From positions 16,345,054-16,409,053 of the forward strand of contig HG738138.1 of the NCBI GenBank assembly GCA_000499405.2: a DNA stretch of 64,000 nucleotides, given 5' to 3'. Both the position numbers and the translations under genes were made by a program. Numbering within the stretch: position 1 is the first letter of the stretch; every line of letters starts with the position of its first letter. This document shows positions 37,456-48,094 of this stretch, piece by piece. Source of the stretch: Onchocerca volvulus (Eukaryota; Nematoda; Chromadorea; Rhabditida; Onchocercidae). Under the pieces are notes generated by a model. It was not told the origin of the DNA. It searched no databases and worked only from the letters and a program-made list of their open reading frames with translations.

Positions 37456-38266
37456 TGAGGTTTTCAATCATAGAATTTATATATATATATATAAAGGTTT
37501 TATTTGACTCAGAAATTTGAAAAAAATGCACATATTTTTCGTCTTCTGTTCACGTCTCAATTATGTTTTGATCTAGTCATGTGGCTTTGAAGTCTAAGCA
37601 TGTCATAGAAGTTTCGAATAAGCTAGTAGAAATAAAATTCTAAACCACACTGATAAAGGTTAAGCGGATCTACTAGTATTCTCTGACTTACAATCTTATA
37701 AATACTGTATAATTTATCCAAGTGGGATTGAGAAAACTTCAGAGAGCTGTATAGAATTTGAACTAACATTCAAATAATATCAAAATCATTGAACAGATAA
37801 GGAAGAAAATCTGATGCTCTGAGGTAGAATAATATAGACAATTTGACCAAATGGGTCGGTATTACCCAGAGATATTTGAAAGGAATTTGCATTAATAGAA
37901 TTTAACTTCCGTTTTAAATGCAGTTAAAGCAATAAAATTTATAGTTAAACTCTGCGTAAAAAAACAAGTAAGTTCAATCACATGCATTATTATTGTCAAG
38001 TTTATGATAAAGTAAAAAACGAATAGATTTTGAAATAAGAAAGAATTGAAAGAGTTTTGGAAGAAGTACGGGAAGAAAGTTCGTTATTGATTTGAACAGG
38101 AGAATGTAAGAGTTTCTGGGATTTCTAGGCTTCTTTTGCTTATTCAATTGATTTTCGAAAGTTTATAATGATAAACATCCAAAACGGAAACTGGGAACAT
38201 TGTTTTTATATTTTTTGAAATCTCCGATTCTTTCATCTATAAGAAGTTCGATTTGATTAGCTCATA
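37456..38266. other. Intergenic region
   Basis: AT-rich DNA with no gene or structure that I can support. Confidence 0.6.
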
Positions 38267-38362
38267 ATGATGATTCAGGAACTTGAACAAACTGAACTGT
38301 GCCCATTGACCTCGCTGTGTCGCACGGAACCACTGATCCTCAGTGGCCATTGTGAATTTTAG
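38267..38362 (+). CDS. Isolated 31-residue ORF or exon, cysteine-containing; unknown
   Basis: ATG to TAG, with a GATGATTCAG acceptor-like site inside its start. It encodes ELEQTELCPLTSLCRTEPL and then a short tail. Composition is clearly less AT-rich than the flanks. It could be a terminal exon whose partners I cannot find, or chance. It also contains the small palindrome CCACTGATCCTCAGTGG. Confidence 0.2.
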   Translation: MMIQELEQTELCPLTSLCRTEPLILSGHCEF

Positions 38363-38674
38363 AAAATATGCTGAGGATTAACCCTTTAGCTATTGTGTAG
38401 ATAAGAGAGCGTGTCAACATTGAGAAGTAAAGTGCTGACATCATTTTTAAGTAAAGTTCGAGAACACCAACTTGCGAAAGAATTTCTTGCATTTTTCAGC
38501 TTAAATTATGAATTATTTTTACCTTGGAAGAATATTTATAAATTTGCGATTTGTAATTTGAAACTATATAAACTAACCAATTTGATTGTTTTAATCATTT
38601 ATAGGAGATTCCAAAAAATATCTTCTGAATCTTGAACCTGTATTGTTCTGTTCATTGAACTCTAGTCTGTGTTA

Positions 38675-38686
38675 TTGTTTTATCAG
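38675..38686 (+). promoter_or_regulatory. Likely trans-splice acceptor for the FLP gene
   Basis: TTGTTTTATCAG ends at 38686, 17 bases before the ATG at 38704. No upstream coding exon joins it, which suggests spliced-leader addition. Confidence 0.4.
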
Positions 38687-38703
38687 TGCTGTAATTTCTA
38701 ATC

Positions 38704-40399
38704 ATGAATCTGATAGCATTCAGAATTCTATTTATCGCACTATTCCAGATAGCTGCAACAAGATTCCTTCCTGAAAGAGATTTTTTCGGTGAATTCTGTA
38801 AGTTTCCTGTATGAATCACTCAGTTTTATGAATTAGGATTCATATGACTGAGTGATTCATATAATTTGAACTCACAATAATTCTTATATAAAAATGAAAA
38901 TTTTCAATAGACTTTAAGTTTTCACTTCCGACTATTTGATGTCATCTCGCAACTTTTAAAAATATATATTTGCATATTTGACATCAGCTGTTATGTTAAA
39001 ATATGAGCAAAAATATAAAAGACTTGAAAAGCTTCTTGTAATTACAATAAAGTTGATAAAGAAGACCGACTGGATCGAAAATGGAATTAGGCTCCAATGT
39101 CAATGAAGTACCTGAGAAATATTCTGCATTTGCATCGAAGACCTTTTTTTCTGCCTTTCTCTTTGGCTGATATTTTCTTGCTTAAGAATGTTCTTGAATT
39201 TAGCAGTTTCAAACTGATCAGATATCTTAAAAATGAAGTAGAAGAAGTGATGAGTTAGTATCATTCCCAATTCATGCATCAAAGTATGAAGCATGAATGA
39301 TACATTTGTGATGGAAAATTCTATAATCCCTTATCTATAGAAAAACGAGCATAGAAAAAAGAAATTTGAAATAAACACTCACTGTTGATCGAAATAAAAA
39401 TTTCCAAAATTCGCTCAGTATCGTTGTTTCTAGCCGCTACTATGAACAATACTAATTTCTAGTATATTCTAGAACACTTGGCTACGCTGACCAGTTAAGT
39501 AGGAATATAATAAGAAAAGAATATTGCAAAGAGCCTAGAAAACAAAATAAATAACAGATATAGTTTCGGCAGTGCTATTTAAATCTCAAACTTATAAAAT
39601 CCTATTTATTTAGAAATTTACGCATCCTTTAAAAATAAGCCAGAAATATAGTAATGTTAATCGAATCAAAATTAAAAATTTAGACCCAAACATTTGGAAA
39701 TACAGCTGAGAGGTCATGCCACTTAAAACAGACTCCACTAAAGTCAAATTATCACCACATTACGGTTCACGATTTTGTTACCTTATGTCGCTTTCATTTT
39801 CAGCGGACCCATATTCGAATTCATTAAGATCACCTGCTGCCAGCACTTTATCACCATTTGCGGATGATGCGTATGGGAGGTATTTGTTCATTTTTAACTT
39901 TGATAATCAATCATTTACTGCCAAATGCGACAAGTTCTGAGAATATTTCACTTTTTTATTGATTGTCATAAAATGAATTGATTTTTTTAATCATATCCTT
40001 AATATTGCTCATTTGAGTTATTCTAATCACAAAAATCACTCCATTGCTCTTTAGTAACGGCACTGGTGGAATGTAAAAAGGAATATTTAAAAAAACAGTC
40101 GGGTTAGATGGTTGGTAAATGTAAAATTTAGTAAAACTGAATGTGACTGAAATTCCAACCACTGAGAAGTAGGAAAGACTCACTAATTTTTATGATCTTT
40201 CGTTCTTTTATCTTATTATTGATTACAGTGATTTAATAACTGAAATTAGAAGAAAAACATATGTAAATATTTATTTTTCAGCAATGCAAGAGAAATAACT
40301 GAACTGAAGAGAAATTCAAGTTAAATTTAAAAAATATCTTTCAGATTTTTTGATCGTAAACCGACGGCGCCAAGAAATGCCCTTGTGAGATTTGGATGA
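38704..40399 (+). CDS. flp-11: FMRFamide-like neuropeptide precursor, FLP-11 type
   Basis: Three short exons, 38704-38797, 39804-39879 and 40345-40399, join in frame to 74 codons plus stop. The first ~18 residues (MNLIAFRILFIALFQIAA) are a signal peptide. A short spacer (SPFADDAYGR) follows. The last exon reads FFDRK, then PTAPRNALVRFG and TGA. RNALVRF-amide is the signature of nematode FLP-11 peptides (C. elegans AMRNALVRFamide). The final Gly is the amide donor and RK is a dibasic cleavage site. C. elegans flp-11 encodes several peptides and acts in sleep; here only one copy is seen. An acceptor-like site ends at 38686, 17 bases before the ATG. An alternative third exon (40282-40324) is also phase-compatible and would end the protein without an RFamide. 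The assignment rests on one peptide, so a different RFamide family is possible but less likely. Confidence 0.75.
38810..38861 (+). other. Long hairpin just inside intron 1 of the FLP gene
   Basis: TATGAATCACTCAGT (38810-38824) pairs perfectly with ACTGAGTGATTCATA (38847-38861). A second 6-bp stem, ATGAAT/ATTCAT, nests inside, with only a 3x3 internal loop between and a TAGG tip. It begins 12 bases after the GTAAGT donor. The geometry resembles a short microRNA precursor, or it could influence splicing. Confidence 0.65.
39252..39303. repeat. Imperfect inverted repeat
   Basis: GTATCATTC..CATGC (from 39258) pairs with GCATGAATGATAC (39291-39303), with a 7-base asymmetric bulge. It is inside intron 1 of the FLP gene and weaker than the hairpin at 38810. 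Confidence 0.5.
40282..40324 (+). CDS. Alternative last exon of the FLP gene (tentative)
   Basis: After TATTTTTCAG the frame joins exon 2 in phase and adds 14 residues (NAREITELKRNSS) before TAA. It cannot be spliced onward to the RFamide exon, because the gap of about 20 bases is too short for an intron. It is therefore mutually exclusive with 40345-40399. A product using it would lack the amidated peptide. Confidence 0.35.
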
Positions 40400-42925
40400 A
40401 AATATTGCTAAAAAAAAATGCCTACTTCTTAAAAAGATATTTTTTCGGAATTAATCTTTTCTTTGACTTTCTTGTCATATCATTCATTTTATCACTGATA
40501 ATACTTGATCGCATCTTAAAAACGCTTAATATTTGTTAACATATCATTTGACATTCATTAAAACAGTTCAAGAAAACAATACTTCAAGCTGAACAATATG
40601 CATACTGTGATATCTGTGCCAACAAAACTTTAATCAATTTTCAAGCAGGATTGCTACATTCATGATAATTATTCCCTAAAAACAGAAAGAAGTTCGGAAA
40701 AGAATATATCATACAAAGAGAAAATAAGCCAAGTATTATATTTGAATGAAGAAATAACTGACCACGAACAAATGATTAATTATCTTTGATAAAACATATG
40801 TATTTCATCATTTTGTTTCAAATTTTTTCAAAACATCAGAAGCTATGTTAAAATTCCTTTTTTTGAGATTTAATGAAAGAGCGCTTTCACGCTGCATTAA
40901 TGTAAAACTTTAAAAAGTGTATAAAATAGTTCAAAAATGTAGGACACACTAAAATGATAAAGAGAAACTTGAACTAATTGCCTGAATCGTTTCCGGATGT
41001 TGTATAAAGTGATTGCGTTCACATCCTTGCAAACAAATTTCATTTCTTTCCTCAAAGCCTTTTGTTTAAAACTCATTCTAATTGTATCGTAGCCGATTTC
41101 ACATCACATTGCTTGAAATATTTAATATTTATATTACATGGACTTCTGATTTTAGTCCTCATTTTTAATCTAGAAAGACTGTGAATCTCAACTGTGTGCC
41201 AAATTGATTGAAGTGGTATTGAGGGTGTTAAATTTTATAGCAGACAGAGCAAAAATCAAAAAGAACAGTTTAGGGTTTATACATTGGGCCATATTTCAAT
41301 CCCCGATTTTGTGTCTATCTGAAAACAGCAGAATATTTTTTTGTTGTGTGTCACAGTCAAATATTTCAATAAAAGTTTTATTGATTGATGGGGAAATTAT
41401 TTTAATAGAAGATACAAGAGAATAGTATCATGGTATAAAAAGAGCTGGTATTGATCTCAACAGCACAAGTCATTTCAGAAATATCTGGAGAAGTTGTAAT
41501 GAGCAGGAATAGTCGTTAGCGCTAAAATACACTGATCGAAATCAGTCAAAGAAGCCCTTTTATAATGAGGGCTGCTTTTAAAATATTTCAAACATTGCAT
41601 AAGCTTGATTGTCAGATGGAAAATCTTGATAACATTCAAGACATTACACGTAAGCTTGGTAATCTTTGATTAACACGTAATCTTTGATTAACAAACTTGC
41701 AACAATCGTAGTCTATGAAACAATTTCTCGATGCTTATATGATGGTGATTTTGATAGATCAAGAGATTCCAGTCGTTCAGTAGCGAGTTCGAAATTGTTC
41801 TTTAAATGTGGCATAACTGATCATCCCTTCATCGAACACTATTTTTAAATTGTTCCGTGGCCAACTGATCATCATCTTCTTTCTTGAAATCTATTTCGAT
41901 ACCCTTCTTGATTCAGAGCTCATTATTTTCTCACTACTTCCGACCACCGTTTCTATAGTAATTAACTCGGCATAATTCTTTATGGTTCATTCCTTCCTGT
42001 GGATATCTGGTGGTAACTTTTACCTGTCACTACAGAAATAAACTGTTGAATAAACGGGAAAAAAATCAATGGTTTGAACTAAAAGCAAACTTATCTCTTC
42101 ATCGAACTGCAGCTCGGTTACAATGACAAGTGGTATCGATCGAATTTCAGGAAGAATCTACTATAGCGAACATTAGATCAAAACTTTAACAGTCAAGAAT
42201 CAATCTATATAATCCATGAAAATGATGAAGAAATATTCCTCAAAAGTAATCTTTAAGAAAGCGTAGCAAAAGTATGAGACGCTCTTTCTCTATTCTCATT
42301 TCCCATCATTCAGAAGGTCACGTTGAAGATCAAAGAAATCAGTTAAAAATGATTTTATAAAAGAAGGGCGTAATGTTCCAAAATTCCAAATTGTCGTTAA
42401 AAACAGAAGTGACGAAAAGAAGGCTGCAACAAGCAAAAGAATATTTAAAACAAAATCTAGGAATACTGTAGTGGGCTAGTTTTGGTAACGTTAAAGTTGA
42501 GTTGCACTGTTACTATGCGATTGATTTTTTGGAGCGGAATTCGGTTGTCTGACAGGTTTCAACCTTAGATAGTACATTTAACTCGAAATCACATCGATTT
42601 TATCTGTGGTTTAGTTATCTTGATTGGATGACGACATATCACCGTATCATAAGTGAGACATTAGAATCTGGATGACAATTTATTTCAGGTTACCGATTCT
42701 GAATGAGATGAGTAGGATGATTGCTTTTACCTGAGGTATTTTAAGTATTTTAGTATTTAAGAAGCTCTGTGTTTGTTGAGATAGTGAAATACAATTTTTC
42801 ATTTGCTTCCTTCAATTATTCTTTTCTGTTCACTGTTGATTTGGCACAAGAATTCCCGAACTTATTTGTTTAGATTTTACAGTTTCTTATTTTAACTGAC
42901 CGTCCACATATTTCTATTTATTTCA
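40400..42925. other. Intergenic region before clathrin light chain
   Basis: Mostly AT-rich. A 17-base unit (GTAATCTTTGATTAACA) is duplicated at about 41659 and 41677. An open frame of 73 codons at 41204-41425 has no recognisable motif and is treated as chance. No transposon ends are recognised. Confidence 0.5.
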
Positions 42926-42926
42926 G
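42915..42926 (+). promoter_or_regulatory. Likely trans-splice acceptor for clathrin light chain
   Basis: CTATTTATTTCAG ends at 42926, 26 bases before the ATG at 42953, with no upstream coding exon that joins it. Confidence 0.45.
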
Positions 42927-42952
42927 AAAATAATAGGATTGTTTATGTTGTA

Positions 42953-45091
42953 ATGTCAGATCCGGTTGCGGAATTTTTGGCACGTGAGCAAAATGTTCTG
43001 GCTGGTATACAAGATGATTCGCTAGGAACTAGTCCTCTTCCGTATGTCAACAGCATCGGCAATAACGATGCAGCTGATAACGGTACTTTTTAGAAAAAAT
43101 TTCTTTTGTTTTAATGATTTCTTTTTAGATTCTTCTCTCCAAACTGAATGTGAAATATTAAAGAAAGAATATTGGTAAAATGTATATAGTCATGACTTTT
43201 GATGGTAAAAATGACATAGATTGAGCATAGAATTACCGGATTACTATTGCGATATCTTCACCAAAATGTCTTGTTAGAAAAGAAAGTAGGAACTTTCAGA
43301 AAGTTGCAAAGAATTTCGGAAAGTTGTGTTCAGAAAGCCTCAAAAAGTCAAAAAGGTGCTGCATCACACACATCGGTCAGATATTATTATGCAGCAGGAA
43401 TAGTTTTTATTTTAGGTATAGTTCTTCAATGAGCATTTTTTTAACTCTGGCAGAGAAATGAAGTTTCATGAGTAGGTGGTAAATAAGTAACACAGAAATA
43501 ACTCGAAATGATTATTTATGTTTTATATATTGTTTTTTGTTTCTGTTTGAAGAAATTTCAAATTTTAGGAAATGATATTACAAGTGTAAATGAAGCTCGT
43601 GTATTAAGCGGTACCAGTGATTCTGGTTTGGATCTTCCAGCACTGGCAAATGGTGTACAGCGTTCAAGCACAACTCCATCACCTTCTCTTGCAACATTGA
43701 ACAATATATCAAAACCGGAACCGGAAAAAATAAAAAAGTGGCGAGAGGAGCAAAAAATAATGTTAGAAAAAAAAGGTATGAGCTCGTTTATGCTGCTTAG
43801 ATTTTTTTATTACGTATAAAAAGTCAGGTGAAAATTTTTTCCTGCAATTTAGATTTCATTCAGATGACATAAGAATGTGAGGGATATTTTCTAATCATTT
43901 AGCTGTGAGTATGCAGTCTGAATTGTATAATGAGTAATAATATGTGAGAAGCTAAATGTCATTTTATCTGACAATATGTGTGGTTTATGTTGAAAATATT
44001 TGTTTCTAATACAACGATGAATAGGACACACTGAGCTTTACCATTATGAATTCGTCCAAGTTTATCAAGAAGCGCAGTGATTTAGGCAATTCAGAAAAGA
44101 ATTTAAGTAACTATAGTGAACATGCCACAACAAAGTGAAAAATCAATGGTATTGTAATTTTTGCTTCATATTATCCTCTCAATATATTATATATTTGTTG
44201 ATGAATGATGTTTTCTAATAGAATGTGTATAACATGATTTAAATGTATTAATTTTTATATAATATTGATAATTATTATTTTTGCTGCAGATAAAAATGAA
44301 GAGAAAAAGAAAGAGGAAATGAGAGCCGCTGGTAAAAAAGAATTAGAAGAATGGTATGCGCAAAGGGCAGAGAAACTTAAAAAAACTAGGGTGGCTAATC
44401 GGTAATTTTTTTTTTTCAAAATTATGAGCGCCTTATATTTTTGTTTCATTTTAACTGGCATTTTTATTGAAATCAGAAAAAATTTCATTTTAAACTGGGA
44501 AGACAAAATAAAGTTGAGCGGTAAGCTAGCGCTGTGTATTCTCGATGATTTAAGAAATCCTGTAGTTATTATGATTTGCTAAAGAATTGTAAATTATGCA
44601 GTTTCAATAACGCGAAGATTTCGCATTTCTTGAAAGCATAACAATGAAGTAAGCAAGCTGTGTGGATTTTGAAAATCAAGGGATACAGGAAAGATGCATT
44701 CTTATTTACAAGTTGAATTTTAGTTGTTCCGATTCATTTTACTTATAGCTAGCCTGTGAATCCAAAAAAAAAAAAAGTAGAAAATCTTCAATCTCTCCGG
44801 AATATGAAGCATGTAAATTGACGGAAAATATTGTATTATATTTTGCACCTCATACTACATCTTTAGCTTCTCATTACTGTGCTGCTCTTGTTTACAGTTA
44901 TTGATCGTTTCTTTACAATTTTAAGGAAAGCCGAAGAAGATTTCATATCTGATCGTGAAGCTTTGAAAGATGGAGCCGAATGGGAACGTATTGCTAAATT
45001 ATGTGAATTCAATGCTAAAAGTTCGAAAACGTCAAGTGATTTATCACGGCTAAAGACTCTACTTCTTAAACTCAAAACTCAAAAGAAATAA
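42953..45091 (+). CDS. clic-1: Clathrin light chain
   Basis: Regulatory subunit of the clathrin triskelion, which binds the proximal leg of the heavy chain and regulates coat assembly in endocytosis and Golgi sorting. Exons 42953-43082, 43569-43775, 44290-44401 and 44926-45091 give 204 codons plus stop, a usual length for the family. The N terminus DPVAEFLAREQNVLAGIQDD corresponds to the conserved N-terminal block (DPAAAFLAQQE in vertebrates). The centre (~95-165) is a charged helix, KIKKWREEQKIMLEKK and KKELEEWYAQRAEKL, the heavy-chain-binding coiled coil. The C terminus has EWERIAKLCEFNAKSSK, matching EWERVARLCDFNPKSSK, followed by a basic tail ending KTQKK. The acceptor of the last exon is TTTTAAG rather than TTTTCAG, but the phase and homology require it. 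Confidence 0.96.
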
Positions 45092-48000
45092 ATCATGTGG
45101 ATTATATTTTTTGAAGGTGCTAGTCGTATGCTTCATTTTATGGTCCATAATGGTGAATTTTTTCCTTCTATAGGACTGTCATTTTGTTTCTGTTGAATTT
45201 ATGATATCAGTTCTAATATTTCCAAATTTTATTCCCTGTAGCTTATGCCCTCACTCCCTTCAATCTTCTGCTGAAACATTTATGTACAGTAATTTTGGAT
45301 TTATTGTTTTCAAGGGTCAGCGTTTTGATACGGTGTGAAATTAGGCTCGAAATGTATTGGTATAAATCCACGTGCAGTCCATAGAATCTGCACTGAATTT
45401 TTAGCTAGATACAAGCTTACATGCTTGAATATTCAAGTTTAAGTATTGTAGTATTAAGTCTCGAGCGGTTTATTGTCTGTTTTTTATCAAGAATATGCGA
45501 ATTTCTGGATTTTCAAAGATATGATTTTGATAATGCCCGACATTGACCAATTTGTTAGGACCCGAACCAATCATTCTTTGCAAACTTTTTGTTTCTGTGT
45601 GATAAGTTCGCTTTGCATTCCGTAATACCTCTTCGCTTACTAAGAAGCCAATAATTTATTTGCTGAGCGAATGAGTTTCGAATTGGAGCCGACAATTGTA
45701 CCTAAAATAGTATCTGTGATATATGGAGAGGATGATAGAAAAACTAGCTGAGTTATTTCATGGGACGGAATAATTTCATCTATGCCCTAAACTTTTCGTG
45801 ACATTTTAGTCAAATTTTGTGGTTTATACCAGTATACGCTGTATCTTGAATGATTATGAAATTATGAGGTTCCTTTTGTCCGTCTTCATAGCTCCGTGAC
45901 AGCTTTTTGTCTTATGTCATCCTGCCTGTCATATTCAAATCACTCCTTTTATATATGCATACCGTGAAAGTGATCACACTTTTATCTGAATTATTCTCCT
46001 CTAAAAGTTTACGTGAAATTAGCTTCTTTATCTACGTCATTCTTTACAAGGGCGTTATTATAAATGGTTTGTCATATTCACGTGACCTTTTTGCTTGCAT
46101 AGCGTATGACTGGTTTGTCGTATTTGCTTGGTTTTTCTGCAGTTTTTCTTTTTGATAACTTCTCTTGCCAATTCTTTCATTTCATTTTCTTTTTTTTTTT
46201 TTTTAGAGTAAAATACTTCAGATTTTCAAAATTCACTTGCTCTTTTCTCTTTTAGTTCCCATATGTATTATTCATTGTTTCCTCCATGCATTTTTCCCAT
46301 TGTGTTCTTTCTTTTTTCATTTTATGAAAAAACGAAAAAAGACAATTCATTGTGATCGAATAAAAATATTGGTTGTTGCAGAGCATTTTTTTAAAATTTT
46401 CTATTTCAATGAATCAGAGATAGTTTGGTTGATACCCAGATACCCAGAGAGTTCTATTTCTATTGTTTTTTTTTTCTTCTCGATTTACATGAATTGATTC
46501 GAGAGTGTTGTCATGTTTTGGTGTCACAAGTGGTAAAAGGGTGAGCGTAATGCCTCAGATAGTAATTTCCGCTCCTAATTAGTGGAATCGAATTTTCTTC
46601 AATATTCACTGGAAATATTGTTTTTTCTTCTTTGGAATATTGTTACGAAAATCAAATGTCAACTGTAGGAAGCTAAGGATTTGTTGTGAAATGGTAAAAT
46701 TAGACGTCTCCAAACATTTTGTTTTGATTTACTGATGGAATTTTCATTTAATGCACCAACAAGCATTGTAGTGAGATAGGTAGAAAGAGGACTTTCTGGG
46801 AATTAAAAGATATACGAGGCATAATTTCGGTTTTTTTTTTTTTTTTTAAATCAAAATGTGAGCAGCTGAGATAATATAAGCAATGCTTTTGATCTAGGAA
46901 TTACTTACAAATCATAGTGCAATATTGGATAAGAAATTTTGCAGAGGAAACAAGAGCAGTAAAAGTTAATGGTGTAATGACTGGTTATTGGAAATTTGAA
47001 ATGACCGATTGAGATTAGTCATCGAAACTGATAATTCCAATTGCTTAAAAAATTGCCGAACACAACGTCAGTCATCCAATGATCGTTCAGCTTTCCAGCC
47101 GAACTAAAAAAATGAAAGTACTTGATAAATGAAGAACTTATGAATTGGACTGTAATTAAAGGAGTCGCTGTTTTGAGCATCATCTTTCCTTATATTGTAC
47201 AGTAGCAGCAAGCAGTTTTCTCAATTGAATTATGTTATACATATGATTAGAAGTGAACTACATAACACATAATGGTCATCTCAGTAATTAAACGAAGAAG
47301 CTTCAAAAAATTTGCATAAGATCGAGTTTGGTCTGGAAAGCTTCCACTTATTATTTGTTGGTCTGTTGGCCATTCAGCTTTCTAAATCTCGGCAGAACTA
47401 TTACATTTAGGAATTATGATTTCGGGAATCGATATGATGCACCGTAAACCTGCAATGCCTGTAGCTAGCATTAGTCAACAGAAAAAAATTTTATAACGAC
47501 AATTATGGAAATATTAGAGTATTAATGCTTCAAATATTGATTGAATTTAACTGCTTTTTTGCTCTTCCAACTACTTCAAACCCTTTAACAACCTTTACAA
47601 CCTTTGTTCGTAACAGTAGAATGTAAGAACAATAGACAAGAGAATGTAGGAGCTGTTTTCAAGAATTCATGGAATCCTGTGACACGAATTTTTATACTAT
47701 AAGAATAAGCAAAGTTATTCTTCTTTGGCAAAAATAAATGAAGATAGCTAAAGATGCCTTCAGGTTTAATTATTGTAATTGCAAATTTGAGACCGAAACC
47801 AGTATTACAAGTTTGCTCTAATCTAATACAAAGAGGTGATAAGAATCGAAATAATAGATACATCTTTGCATGTTACCGTACGTATTTTCTTATTTAGTCC
47901 ATATTACTATTTAGCTTGCATTTATTTAAGTTTGAGATGTTATTCTTATTCAGTCCATGATTGTTTGATTTTAATTATTGTACAATCCTTATTTTCACAA

Positions 48001-48094
48001 ATTTGCGGTTGTTAAGGTCATTTAGCGATCTGGTTTTAAAAAAAAAAAAAAAAAGAAAGGATCTCATCCTAAATTTTCTTTTCCGGGAACGATA
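45092..48094. other. Intergenic region
   Basis: Long interval between clathrin light chain and the coiled-coil gene. It contains pyrimidine-rich stretches (about 46180-46470) and a T tract near 46830. Open frames at 45907-46155 and 46237-46497 are hydrophobic products of T-rich DNA and are not called as genes. Confidence 0.55.

Noticed and set aside
40320..40344. Intron joining the alternative FLP exon to the RFamide exon
   Set aside because: About 25 bases is too short for a spliceosomal intron, so the two ends are treated as alternatives.
41204..41425. 73-residue plus-strand frame before clathrin light chain
   Set aside because: No motif, no signal peptide, no phase-compatible splice partner, and composition like the surroundings.
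45907..46497. Two hydrophobic plus-strand frames
   Set aside because: They lie in T-rich DNA, so hydrophobic codons are expected by chance, and no splice structure supports them.
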